Positions 54,047 to 62,792 of a stretch of DNA of 64,000 nucleotides are shown here, one piece after another. Within the stretch, counting starts at the first letter, position 1. The number at the start of each line of letters is the position of its first letter. Location: positions 124,001 to 188,000 of the forward strand of contig JAMLGU010000006.1 in the NCBI GenBank assembly GCA_023957575.1, written 5' to 3'. The translations under genes and the position numbers were made by a program. Below the pieces are notes generated by a model. That model saw only the letters and a list, made by a program, of their open reading frames with translations, had not been told where the DNA came from and did no database searches. This DNA comes from Chitinophagaceae bacterium. Lineage in GTDB: Bacteria > Bacteroidota > Bacteroidia > Chitinophagales > Chitinophagaceae.

Positions 54047-54116
54047 TTAGACGTTAGATATTAGACGTTAGATATGAGATGTTAGATATTAGACGTTAGA
54101 TGTTAGACGATAGACT
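54047..54116. repeat. Tandem heptamer repeat between echC and echD
   Basis: Ten 7-bp units in perfect register: TTAGACG, TTAGATA, TTAGACG, TTAGATA, TGAGATG, TTAGATA, TTAGACG, TTAGATG, TTAGACG, ATAGACT. Consensus TTAGAYR. They fill nearly the whole gap from the echC stop (54118) to the echD start (54041). Confidence 0.92.
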
Positions 54117-54117
54117 A

Positions 54118-54648
54118 TTAGCCAAAAACTTTTCCGGGGGCTATTCCTACGGCTATTTCGCGCCTGTCCACCTGACCGTTATTAATCTGCGGACTTCTAT
54201 CCAGCCGAATCGATTTTTCAATATCTTTCGTTTTTTGTTCCAGTTTTGCAAGCGCTTCTACCACACCGGCAATAATCTGTTCGGGTCGGCAGCCGCAACC
54301 GGGTACATATACATCTACAGGTATATATTGATCCACACCACCCTCGCAATTATACATGCCACGAAAAACACCTCCTGAACAAGTGCAGCTTCCACATGCT
54401 ACTACTACTTTTGGTTCCGGCATCTGAGAATAAATATCTACCAATCTTTCACGTGAGCGCTTGGTGACCGGCCCTGTTACCAACATGATATCAGCTTGTT
54501 TAGGGTTCCCGCTGTTTATCATACCGAATCTTTCGATATCATATTTTGGTCCCAAACAAGCCAGTATTTCAATGTCACAACCATTGCATCCGCCGGCATT
54601 GTAGTGCAGTATCCAGGGCGATTTTTTTCTGTATTTGTTGAGTTTCAT
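54118..54648 (-). CDS. echC: Ech-type hydrogenase small subunit (NuoB/EchC)
   Basis: 176 residues carrying the proximal [4Fe-4S] cluster next to the Ni-Fe site. Ligand motifs: GGCNGCDIEI (Cys 21, 24), ACGSCTCSGG (Cys 85, 88, 90) and VPGCGCRPEQI (Cys 118, 120). The GGCNGCDIE form is that of group 4 hydrogenase small subunits. The basic C-terminal tail LEQKTKDIEKSIRLDRSPQ is longer than the core. Cytoplasmic side of the membrane; partner of echE. Confidence 0.93.
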   Translation of the reverse strand: MKLNKYRKKSPWILHYNAGGCNGCDIEILACLGPKYDIERFGMINSGNPKQADIMLVTGPVTKRSRERLVDIYSQMPEPKVVVACGSCTCSGGVFRGMYNCEGGVDQYIPVDVYVPGCGCRPEQIIAGVVEALAKLEQKTKDIEKSIRLDRSPQINNGQVDRREIAVGIAPGKVFG

Positions 54649-54695
54649 TTTTTATTGGATTTTGTATCCTTTTTTAATTATTTTTTTCAGATTTT

Positions 54696-55541
54696 TTATA
54701 AAATATTAAACATGGTAAGCAACAAATTTGCAAACGCCAGTGGCAATGCTACCCAAAGACAAAAACGCAGCATTTGTTTGTAACTTACCCTCGCAGTGGA
54801 ATTATCTAATGCATTGATATAAATGAATGTTAACACAACCAATGTCAATCCTAACCAAATATTGCTACCGCCAAAAAGAAAGACTAACAGATAGCAAAAA
54901 ACATAGTCGAGCCATTTGGCAGTATAAATTGCTTCATAAAAAATACCTGAATATTCTAATTCTACACCACCAACCACCTCCTGGTGTGCTTCACCCACAT
55001 CGAAGGGTGATTTTTTTAATTTAACCGGCAGAATTAACAAGAGTGCAACAAAAGCAAGCGGCATTTTAAAAAGCGGAGGAACTTCGCCGGCATATAAAGC
55101 CGAAATGTCAAAACTTCCGGTAAGCATGAATGCAGATATAGCAATGATTACTAATACCGGTTCGTAAGCCAGAATACTGATAGCTGTTCGGTTTGCGCCC
55201 AGGTGACTAAAAATAGAGCGTGTACTGAATCCTGCCAGAATGATAATGGCTGTTGACAATAAATGTAAAAAGATCACCAATATAAAATCTCCTCCCGTTA
55301 TTAGTATGGCGAGTGCAAACCAAAGAGAGATGAAATGTATAATTCCCAGAAAGGCATGGGTACTGTGTACAATCATTTTCCGCTTATCCATGAGCTTTAA
55401 AAAATCATAGAAAGGCTGAAGAATAGGAGGGCCGATGCGGCGCTGCATCCTTGCCTTCACTTTTCGCTCGATACCGTAAATCAACCCGCCAATAAATGGC
55501 GCTAAAGCAATTAAAATAATTTGAACTACGATATTATTCAT
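54696..55541 (-). CDS. echB: Ech-type hydrogenase membrane subunit (NuoH/EchB)
   Basis: 281 residues, about eight hydrophobic segments. NuoH hallmarks: GIERKVKARMQRRIGPPILQPFYDFLKL in the first loop (the quinone/proton-path loop conserved from complex I), and SPFDVGEAHQEVVGGVELEYSG with the acidic residues of the H+ path. It anchors the hydrogenase module and couples it to ion translocation. 38 bp separate it from echA upstream and 47 bp from echC downstream. Confidence 0.94.
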   Translation of the reverse strand: MNNIVVQIILIALAPFIGGLIYGIERKVKARMQRRIGPPILQPFYDFLKLMDKRKMIVHSTHAFLGIIHFISLWFALAILITGGDFILVIFLHLLSTAIIILAGFSTRSIFSHLGANRTAISILAYEPVLVIIAISAFMLTGSFDISALYAGEVPPLFKMPLAFVALLLILPVKLKKSPFDVGEAHQEVVGGVELEYSGIFYEAIYTAKWLDYVFCYLLVFLFGGSNIWLGLTLVVLTFIYINALDNSTARVSYKQMLRFCLWVALPLAFANLLLTMFNIL

Positions 55542-55579
55542 TTGATTCTATTTTACATTAATCAAAAATTATTTAAAAA

Positions 55580-57469
55580 CTACATCAAAAATGCCATTAA
55601 GAGAATTGCCACAAAAAACAGTATTCCTATATATACGAAATATGGATTAGCCCTGTCAGTGGAGAAATAAAATGATGAAAAATTGTAATTCACTTTTTCG
55701 CCGCAGGCATATTCTTTAGCCCTGTCCACATTTTTGAAACGAACAAACAACGATATAATGATCCCTATCGGTAATAATATCAGCGTGGCCAGCATTGGGA
55801 TTAAAGGCAGTTTTATGTTTTCAATTAACATATTAAAACCGCTCATATTAATTACTATCTCTGATTTTATTACATCTTCTGCCACCGGTGAAAAATAAGC
55901 CGGGATAAGCAGTGGCAGAAAAATGGCACACAACAGGATGGAATACAGTAAAAAATTTAACGGAGCCTGATAGAGTGCATGTATATTTTCAAATTTCACC
56001 TTATCTCTTTCCCCCGAGCGGGAAATCATTGCACCCAAAACTTTAAAGTAGAGTAATGACAAAACGGCGCTGCCACCGGCTATGGCTACCAGAATAAGCG
56101 CCCCGGCTAATTTCAGGCCGGCAGTGGTAAGCCCTGCGCCTACAAAACCAAGTGTTTCGATGCTGAACCATTTGCCAATAAACGCTCCGAAAGGGGGGAG
56201 TAACAGCGACATAAAACCAACCGCTACAACCAATGTAGTGTAAGGTCCCATTTCGCCAAGACGGCTCATTTCGCTGGTCTGCTTTACATGGAATACCTGC
56301 TCCATCACACCGGCATTAAGGAACAACAGACATTTAGACAATCCGTGGAAAAATATCAGCATTAATGCAGCAGTTGCCGCTACCGGCGAACCAATTGCAG
56401 CCATCAGAATCATCAATGCCAGCAAAGCAATAGTTGAATGAGCCAGTATCTTTTTGAAAGTATTTTGCGCCAGAGCGCCAATGGCGGCTGCAATAAATAC
56501 AAAGGCAGTAAGTCCGATAATAACCAAACCCACATTCGTTCCTTTGATAGCCGGCGAAATTCTTAAAATTATGAATGGAGCAATCTTCACCATTGTGGAG
56601 GAGTGGAGCAATGCGCTCACAGGTGTTGGCGCTACCATTGCCCCAATAAGCCATTTACTGAAGGGGTATTGAGCGCCTTTGATCAGGCCGGCAATTGCAA
56701 GAAGCGCAAATGGCAGAATAATACCCACCGTAGGAGCATTGGCCAACAAACTACTGAACAAAGGCACGCCATATCCGGGTGTAAATATAGCGTAGGCAAT
56801 AGCCCCAAGGATGGCCAAACCACCAATAAGATTCATCCAAAGCGCTGTAAGGGCATTCTGTTTTGATTCTGTATCCTTTCTGAACCGGATGAGCAGATAG
56901 GATGCCAGAGTGGTTAATTCAAAAAAGAAATAGAAATACTCCAGATTATCCGCAGCAGCCAGCAGGTTCATGGCTGCCATAAACCAGAAAATGGTGGAAA
57001 GAAAATATTTCTTGCGAAATTCACTGCAATTTTCCTGATCAATATATTTTAAGGAGAAAACAGCAATGACTCCACTCACCACATTTACCAGAATAAACAT
57101 GAAAATGCTTAATTTGTCAACATAAAACTGTTGAAACTCAATGTGTGGCATCTTTGTAACCAAATACCCTAATACTCCGGCCTGAATGGCGGCCAAAGCC
57201 CACACCAGAATACTCCTTTGTAAAAACCCCTGAATAATAATATACGTAAGGAGTATAAAATCGGCAATAATTACAATCTTATCCACATATACAGGTACAG
57301 AAAATGTTATCGGATCATTTCCCGAGGTACCAAAGAGGTAGAGAGAAATAAAGGATAAAACAAAAGCTGTGAGTATTGTCAAAAGGCGTGCCGCTTTCTT
57401 AGGAGTAAACAATAATAAGAAACTGACAATTGCAGGAATTACAAACAAGCTACCAATCAATTGAGGCAT
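55580..57469 (-). CDS. echA: Ech-type hydrogenase ion-translocating subunit (NuoL/MrpA-like, EchA)
   Basis: 629 residues, 14-17 hydrophobic segments, antiporter-like subunit that moves H+ or Na+. Core features: YFFFELTTLASYLLIRF with the conserved Glu, GLIKGAQYPFSKWLIGAMVAPTPVSALLHSSTMVK with Lys residues of the central channel, and FFHGLSKCLLFLNAGV with a Lys. The C-terminus has KEYACGEKVNYNFSSFYFS, a domain as in HyfB/EchA. First gene of the operon; -7 box at 57506-57513. Confidence 0.92.
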   Translation of the reverse strand: MPQLIGSLFVIPAIVSFLLLFTPKKAARLLTILTAFVLSFISLYLFGTSGNDPITFSVPVYVDKIVIIADFILLTYIIIQGFLQRSILVWALAAIQAGVLGYLVTKMPHIEFQQFYVDKLSIFMFILVNVVSGVIAVFSLKYIDQENCSEFRKKYFLSTIFWFMAAMNLLAAADNLEYFYFFFELTTLASYLLIRFRKDTESKQNALTALWMNLIGGLAILGAIAYAIFTPGYGVPLFSSLLANAPTVGIILPFALLAIAGLIKGAQYPFSKWLIGAMVAPTPVSALLHSSTMVKIAPFIILRISPAIKGTNVGLVIIGLTAFVFIAAAIGALAQNTFKKILAHSTIALLALMILMAAIGSPVAATAALMLIFFHGLSKCLLFLNAGVMEQVFHVKQTSEMSRLGEMGPYTTLVVAVGFMSLLLPPFGAFIGKWFSIETLGFVGAGLTTAGLKLAGALILVAIAGGSAVLSLLYFKVLGAMISRSGERDKVKFENIHALYQAPLNFLLYSILLCAIFLPLLIPAYFSPVAEDVIKSEIVINMSGFNMLIENIKLPLIPMLATLILLPIGIIISLFVRFKNVDRAKEYACGEKVNYNFSSFYFSTDRANPYFVYIGILFFVAILLMAFLM

Positions 57470-57505
57470 ATCGTTAGTATTTAATAATTATTAAATATGT
57501 ACATA

Positions 57506-57513
57506 CAAAGTTA
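57506..57513 (-). promoter_or_regulatory. -7 promoter box of the ech operon
   Basis: TAACTTTG on the - strand, an exact match to TAnnTTTG, about 37 bp before the ATG of echA. The -33 element is unclear. No anaerobic regulator site was recognised. Confidence 0.5.
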
Positions 57514-57675
57514 CCGCCGACGTGCCTTATAAACAGCCGGTAAAGTATGATATTAATCAGTAAACAGTTTGATTTTAAGCGTATTTATTGGCATTTAATC
57601 AAGTGTGTTTTGATGAATTGTTTCCAATAATCTGTATTTTTACCTACTATATCAATAAACAAATATTTTTCACTG

Positions 57676-58311
57676 TTGAACATTCAGGAAATTATTCAGA
57701 AATTTTTGGAAGGGATGGCTAACACTTCCTGGCTGGAATATATTGCGGTAGTTTCAGGAATAGCCAGTGTTTGGTATAGCCGTAAGGAAAATATTCTGGT
57801 ATATCCTGTTGGGTTGATAAATACAACCATTTATATCTATCTCAGTTTTAAATATCACTTGTTGGGCGAGGCTTCGGTTAATTTTTATTATACGGTAATG
57901 AGCATTTACGGATGGATTCTTTGGGCTAAAAAAGACCAACAACAGCAACAAGTGGTAAACATAAAATTTTCTACAGCCAAAGAGTGGATTTATCAGTTGC
58001 TATTTTTAATCGCTTTCTATCTCCTGATTTTTATATCGCTTACTTACCTTAAAAAAGGCTTTGCCACAGGCGCCATACCCTGGGCCGATGCTTTAGCTTC
58101 TTCTACTGCCTTCACCGGTATGTGGCTGATGGCAAAAAAGAAAGTAGAAAGCTGGTATTGGTGGATTGCCACCAATATTTGTTCGGTACCGTTATATTTT
58201 GTAAAAGGTCTGGTATTCACCAGTGTTTATTATTTCATATTGTTGATTATAGCTTTCTGGGGGCTATCTGAATGGCGGCGTAAGGCTACTAAACTGAAAA
58301 ATGATGGTTAA
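57676..58311 (+). CDS. pnuC: PnuC-type nicotinamide riboside transporter
   Basis: 211 residues, about seven transmembrane helices. Family motifs: WLEYIAVVSGIASVWYSRKENILVYPVG at the N-terminus, FYYTVMSIYGWILW, and the C-terminal WWIATNICSVPLYFVKGLVFTSVYYFILLIIAFWGLSEWRR. It imports nicotinamide riboside for NAD salvage. TTG at 57676 is the only start that leaves the first helix complete; the next ATG (57715) would cut the first segment. It overlaps the kinase gene by 11 bp, so the two are translationally coupled and metabolically linked. Confidence 0.93.
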   Translation: MNIQEIIQKFLEGMANTSWLEYIAVVSGIASVWYSRKENILVYPVGLINTTIYIYLSFKYHLLGEASVNFYYTVMSIYGWILWAKKDQQQQQVVNIKFSTAKEWIYQLLFLIAFYLLIFISLTYLKKGFATGAIPWADALASSTAFTGMWLMAKKKVESWYWWIATNICSVPLYFVKGLVFTSVYYFILLIIAFWGLSEWRRKATKLKNDG

Positions 58312-58855
58312 AAAAATTGTGATAATAGGCCCCGAAAGTACGGGGAAAAGTACTTTGAGCGAACTTTTGGCCAAATACTATAATACATATTGGGTGCCTG
58401 AGTATGCACGTGAATATTTGCTAAAACACGGCACAGATTATTCGTTTGATAACCTGCTGACTATTGCCAAAGGCCAGATTGAACTCGAAGACCATTTCGT
58501 AGAAAAAATAAAAGAAGAAAAAACCCTCTTAATCCCCAAACCGCTTTTCATTGATACAGATATGTATGTAATGAAAGTGTGGTGTGAGTTTGTTTTTGAC
58601 CAATGCCATCCTTATGTGCTTAATGAAATAGTGCAGCGGAAATATGATCTCTATTTATTATGTAATGTGGATTTGCCCTGGGTGAAAGACGAACTCAGGG
58701 AATACCCCGATCTGGAAACCCGTGAAAGATTATATAGAATTTATAAGGATATTATGATAAACCAATCCACACCCTGGATAGATGTTCACGGAGGCTATGA
58801 ACAGCGACTTCAAATTGCCATTGATGCAGTGGATAAGTTATTAATTAATCAATAA
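58301..58855 (+). CDS. nadR: Nicotinamide riboside kinase, NadR C-terminal-domain type
   Basis: 184 residues. P-loop GPESTGKSTL near the N-terminus, then VPEYAREYL, FIDTDMYVMKVWCEFVF with a likely catalytic Asp, and LCNVDLPWVKDELREYPD. This is the ribosylnicotinamide kinase domain of NadR without the adenylyltransferase and HTH domains of the enterobacterial protein. With PnuC it would phosphorylate imported nicotinamide riboside to NMN. Starts ATG ATG; ends 11 bp inside the convergent mtgA gene. Confidence 0.88.
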   Translation: MMVKKIVIIGPESTGKSTLSELLAKYYNTYWVPEYAREYLLKHGTDYSFDNLLTIAKGQIELEDHFVEKIKEEKTLLIPKPLFIDTDMYVMKVWCEFVFDQCHPYVLNEIVQRKYDLYLLCNVDLPWVKDELREYPDLETRERLYRIYKDIMINQSTPWIDVHGGYEQRLQIAIDAVDKLLINQ

Positions 58856-59537
58856 CTGCCTGCACATCCCTGTCCGGACGAATAAAATTCATCTGCTGCA
58901 TTATCTTTTTGCTTCTGGCAGCTACAAAGGGCGATATGGGTTTTACATTATATTTCACAGGATTAGGGAGGGCTGCCGCTATTGCTGCTGCCTCCTGCGC
59001 CGACAATTCACGGGCAGATTTTTTAAAATAGGATTGAGCCGCCTGCTCTATACCAAAAATACCCTTGCCTGTTTCGGCTACATTAAGATATACTTCCAGA
59101 ATTCTTCTTTTGCCCCAAAGCTTTTCAATCATTATCGTAAAATAAGTTTCCAGGCCTTTCCTTATCCAACTGCGGCCCTGCCATAAGAAAACATTTTTGG
59201 CTGTTTGCTGGCTGATGGTGCTGGCGCCACGTACTCTGCCGGGCTTTCGTTGATTGTATTCCATTGCCTTTTGAATACTTTTCCAGTCAAATCCGTTATG
59301 ATCGGGAAATAACTGGTCTTCGGATGCAATTACAGCGAGTTTTGCGTTTTGAGACATTTCAGTCAGAGGCACATACGATTTTTTTAAACCGTCTCCTTTT
59401 ATCAGGCTCACAATCTGAGTGGCAGTTATGGGAGGGTTTACCCACTTTAAAGCAATAATGTACACAAATTGTGCAATAATCAGAAAAAGCGTCAGCCTCT
59501 TAAAAAACCACCATATTGATAAAAACTTACTTTTCAT
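58845..59537 (-). CDS. mtgA: Monofunctional peptidoglycan transglycosylase
   Basis: GT51 enzyme, about 230 residues, polymerising lipid II. One N-terminal membrane segment (about 8-28). GT51 motifs in order: AVIASEDQLFPDHNGFD (catalytic Glu), RGASTISQQTAKNVFL, EKLWGKRRILEVYLNVAETGKGIFGIEQAAQSYF with the second Glu, and AAIAAALPNPVKYN. ATG at 59537 (MKSKFLSIWW) is chosen; a longer frame starts at 59549. No transpeptidase domain follows, hence monofunctional. Confidence 0.93.
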   Translation of the reverse strand: MKSKFLSIWWFFKRLTLFLIIAQFVYIIALKWVNPPITATQIVSLIKGDGLKKSYVPLTEMSQNAKLAVIASEDQLFPDHNGFDWKSIQKAMEYNQRKPGRVRGASTISQQTAKNVFLWQGRSWIRKGLETYFTIMIEKLWGKRRILEVYLNVAETGKGIFGIEQAAQSYFKKSARELSAQEAAAIAAALPNPVKYNVKPISPFVAARSKKIMQQMNFIRPDRDVQAVID

Positions 59538-59584
59538 TATCAAATGCAATATAATGAAGCCTTTGACAATAAAGAAAACAAATA

Positions 59585-60220
59585 TTAAGCAGGAAATTTA
59601 TAAACCAGCAAACCCCAGATTAAAGCAATTGAAAAAGCAATTAAGATAATGCCGTTTAATCTATTGATATACAGTATATTACGAGGCGTTAATTTGTTTC
59701 TGATTTTCCCTGCCAGCATTACCTTGGTAATATCTGCGCTAAGGACAATGAGCAAACATACCAGAAATAACACAATTCTTTCCTGAATGGTATGGTTAAT
59801 AAAGGTTGTGGAGGCCGTGAGCCAAAAGAGTATAACGGAAGGGTTTAAAGTGTTCATAAAGAATCCGGAAAGAAACATTTTCAGGTAGTCTCTTTTTCTG
59901 AAAGGAGTATCAACGAGTTTTCCCCTTCTGGTAAATTTGACCTTTTTAAAAAACAAAAAGTAAATGCCTATAATCATCAAAAAAACACTTCCCGAAATTC
60001 CTATTAGTTGCTTATGACTGCTGATTGCTTCAAATAATGCCGAAAAAACATTGCTGATGAAAGCTAATGAAAAGTCGGATGCGGACACGCCTGCTACAAA
60101 GGCAAGACCTCCTTTATGACCTACATTAATGCTGTGCTTGATTATGGAAAACAAAATTGGCCCCATAGCCAGACTTAATACAAAGCCCAATCCAATTCCT
60201 TTTAATAAGGCCTCAATCAT
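59585..60220 (-). CDS. LysE-family exporter
   Basis: 211 residues, about six transmembrane helices, starting MIEALLKGIGLGFVLSLAMGPILF, the GP-containing first helix of LysE/RhtB exporters, and with MNTLNPSVILFWLTAS in the middle as the family NP motif. It probably exports amino acids or other small solutes; which one is unknown. It follows the GH3-family gene by 36 bp on the same strand. TTACTTTG just before the start may be a promoter box with almost no leader. Confidence 0.88.
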   Translation of the reverse strand: MIEALLKGIGLGFVLSLAMGPILFSIIKHSINVGHKGGLAFVAGVSASDFSLAFISNVFSALFEAISSHKQLIGISGSVFLMIIGIYFLFFKKVKFTRRGKLVDTPFRKRDYLKMFLSGFFMNTLNPSVILFWLTASTTFINHTIQERIVLFLVCLLIVLSADITKVMLAGKIRNKLTPRNILYINRLNGIILIAFSIALIWGLLVYKFPA

Positions 60221-60256
60221 TGTATCAAAGTAAGTAAATAATTATCAATACATCGG

Positions 60257-61789
60257 TTAAATTTTTCCTTCTGTAAGAAATTTGTTCCAGTCTTCCAGCA
60301 TTTTTCCCTTCATTACCCGAGGAAATTTGTGCTGACTGCCTAATTTCCCTTTTAATTCCATAAATTTCAAAAACTGCTCTTCTGGCAGAATTTCAAGAAA
60401 AATTTCCTTGAGTGCACTGGTGCGCTCAGTAGCGTAATCATCGTTAATAGACTTTAATTTTTCATCTATAAAAACCTTTAGCGCCTCAGGATCGACAGTA
60501 TTGTTAGTGCCGATATACCATTTATGGGCAAAAAGGTTTTCGAAAGGAAGTCCAACTACAGTATATTCGGGTATAGAAATATTAAAATGATCATTTGCTT
60601 CTTCAATAGCCCGATTCATGTTTTCTACACTTAAATGTTCGCCCACCAAGCTCAAAAAGTGTTTAATACGACCGGTGATTAATATTTCGCAAGTTTCCGT
60701 ATTCAAAAATCTTATGGTGTCGCCTATCAGATACCGCCAACTACCGGCATTGGTACTCATCAGCAGGGCATAATCTTTACCCACTTCCACTTCATCAATC
60801 AGCTTAGCATCCGGTTTTTTAACAATATTGCCATCCGAGTCAAAATTTTTACTATCAAAAGGAACAAATTCAAAGAAAATATTATTGTTGGTAATTAGCT
60901 GCATTCCCTGCGTATTTTCTTTCATTTTGTATCCGATAAAACCTTCACTGGATAAGTAATTCTCAACATAGGTGATCGGCTTTGCCAGCAGTTTTTCAAA
61001 TGACTTTTTATAAGGTTCAAAGGCAACGCCTCCATGTACAAAAATACCAAAATTTGGCCAGATGTCATGTATGGTTTCCAGTTTGTAATGTTCAATAATC
61101 ATTTCCATACACATCTGACACCAGGCCGGAACACCTACAATGCAACCGATATCCCAGTCCTTTGCATGCTCCACTATCTCGTTTAACTTCTGGCTCCAAT
61201 CCTTCATGGCAGCAATTCGGCCTCCCGGCTTATAAAATGTTTGAAACCAGAATGGTCTTTTTCTTGCCAGAATACCGCTTAAATCGCCTGCGTACCATCC
61301 TGCTTTTCCTCTTTCCAGATTGGTAGCTCCGCCCAACATCAAAAATCCTTTGGTAAGCGACATGATATTGGCATCCTGATACGAAAAAACACTCATTACC
61401 TGCCTGATATAGTTAATAGTATTGCTTCGCAACATATCGCTGGTGATGGGGATGTATTTACTGGCTGCTTCTGAAGTGCCCGAGCTTAGGGCATAATATT
61501 TTATTTTACCCGGCCAGGTAACATCAGGATTGCCGTCAAGTGTTTTTTTCCACCATTGGTTGTAAATGCTGTTATAGTCATGCACGGGAACCAGTTCCTG
61601 AAAGCGTTTTTCGATATTTTTGTTGAAAAGTGCGTCATCAAAATGGTATTTCTGACCAAACTCAGTAAATTTTGCCTTTTTTAAGAGTTTTTTCAAAACT
61701 TTCTTTTGCTGGCTCTTAGGATTGCTAACAGGCAACCTTAAGGCAGTGGCGAGTGGTTTGGGAATTTTCAGATCAATTATTGATGCCAT
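60257..61789 (-). CDS. GH3 auxin-responsive-promoter family protein (acyl-adenylate / amido synthetase fold)
   Basis: 510 residues. GH3-family motifs: KYYALSSGTSEAASKYIPIT (ATP-binding loop), SEGFIGYK and EVGKDYALLMSTNAGSWRYLIGDTIRFLN (second core motif), and ITGRIKHFLSLVGEHLSVENMNRAI near the hinge. In plants GH3 enzymes join amino acids to jasmonate or auxin; the Bacteroidota homologues are widespread but their substrate is unknown. It may share a transcript with the downstream LysE exporter. Confidence 0.9.
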   Translation of the reverse strand: MASIIDLKIPKPLATALRLPVSNPKSQQKKVLKKLLKKAKFTEFGQKYHFDDALFNKNIEKRFQELVPVHDYNSIYNQWWKKTLDGNPDVTWPGKIKYYALSSGTSEAASKYIPITSDMLRSNTINYIRQVMSVFSYQDANIMSLTKGFLMLGGATNLERGKAGWYAGDLSGILARKRPFWFQTFYKPGGRIAAMKDWSQKLNEIVEHAKDWDIGCIVGVPAWCQMCMEMIIEHYKLETIHDIWPNFGIFVHGGVAFEPYKKSFEKLLAKPITYVENYLSSEGFIGYKMKENTQGMQLITNNNIFFEFVPFDSKNFDSDGNIVKKPDAKLIDEVEVGKDYALLMSTNAGSWRYLIGDTIRFLNTETCEILITGRIKHFLSLVGEHLSVENMNRAIEEANDHFNISIPEYTVVGLPFENLFAHKWYIGTNNTVDPEALKVFIDEKLKSINDDYATERTSALKEIFLEILPEEQFLKFMELKGKLGSQHKFPRVMKGKMLEDWNKFLTEGKI

Positions 61790-61953
61790 AAATTGTTTTC
61801 AAATCTCTATTAAAAGTAAGAAAAAATTAATATCAATCAAAAGAACCTGCAATATACAATCAGGGTTTTTGAAAACCTGAAAATATATTCATTACAAGGA
61901 GCCGGCTTTTTGCTTTTTGAAGAGGTTTCCCTTATCAGTTAAAATGATAAAAA

Positions 61954-61980
61954 AGCCCTGATAAAAACGGTTTCAGGGCT
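61954..61980 (-). terminator. Terminator of the DUF1080 gene
   Basis: AGCCCTGA (61954-61961) and TCAGGGCT (61973-61980) form a perfect 8-bp stem, followed on the - strand by TTTTTTATC. It lies 36 bp past the stop at 62016. Confidence 0.75.
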
Positions 61981-62015
61981 AAAGATGTACTATGCAAAAT
62001 TGTACTTTGACAATT

Positions 62016-62615
62016 TTATAATTCTTTTACCTTAAAGTTTTTCCATCTTACTTTTATGCCGCCTCCATCATGAATTTGTAAAGCAATAAAGCCGTTGCCT
62101 GCCCCTATTTTTGCATCTTTGAGGTGTATCATTTCATGCCCGTTGAGCCAGGTGGTTACTTCGTCATTAATCACCTTAATCTTTAAATTATTCCATTCTC
62201 CCTGTTTCAACCATTTTTCATCTTCAGGTTTGGGTATTATCAGCCAACCCCTACCATAAGACTCATATATGCCACCGGTGTGCTGATTAATAGGCGCTAC
62301 CTCTACCTGCCAGCCACTTATTTTTACCCCTTCAATGGAAGAGCGGAAAAACACACCACTGTTACCATTGGCTTCCTGTTTAAAATCAACCGAAAACTCA
62401 AAATTTTTGTAGGGTTTATTGGTAGATAGGTAGCCGTATTGTTTATCGGGGCCGCTTTCGCACACTAATTCACCTTTGTCAACATACCATTTTTCGGTAC
62501 CATGGATGGTCCATCCGTCAAGGTTTTTGCCATTGAAAACAGGCGCAATCTTTGGGCTGCAGGAATAAATTGTGGCTAATAATGCAATAAAAAGAATTTT
62601 GTAAGGCTTTATCAT
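62016..62615 (-). CDS. DUF1080 (3-keto-disaccharide hydrolase fold) lipoprotein
   Basis: 199 residues. Signal peptide with lipobox ATIYSC (Cys 19), mature CSPKIAP. The DUF1080 jelly-roll fills the rest: FNGKNLDGWTIHG, NSGVFFRS, GWQVEVAPINQHTGGIYE, GEWNNLKIKVINDEVTTWLNGHEM and FIALQIHDGGGIKVRWKNFKV. Family members are glycoside-binding or 3-keto-glucoside hydrolases in Bacteroidota; activity here is not shown. Intact, with its own terminator. Confidence 0.92.
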   Translation of the reverse strand: MIKPYKILFIALLATIYSCSPKIAPVFNGKNLDGWTIHGTEKWYVDKGELVCESGPDKQYGYLSTNKPYKNFEFSVDFKQEANGNSGVFFRSSIEGVKISGWQVEVAPINQHTGGIYESYGRGWLIIPKPEDEKWLKQGEWNNLKIKVINDEVTTWLNGHEMIHLKDAKIGAGNGFIALQIHDGGGIKVRWKNFKVKEL

Positions 62616-62792
62616 AATAATTGATTATATTTTTCAAAAAATATTATTGGTATCAAAATAATTTCCGCTAAGATACAAGAGATTTGTCGAAGTATATTGG
62701 TTGGTTTTTTATTTTACCGGTATTTCGTTAATAATTTTCAATTAAAACCGATTTAGGGAAAATGGTTTATTATTGTTTTTTAATTTTACAAT

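Noticed and set aside
54047..54116. Heptamer array as a CRISPR or integron-like site
   Set aside because: Units of 7 bp with no spacers; a simple tandem repeat explains them.
52114..57469. Complex I (nuo) fragment instead of a hydrogenase
   Set aside because: The large subunit has RVCGLC and DPCLSC, the Ni-Fe ligands that complex I lacks, and the gene order is that of ech.
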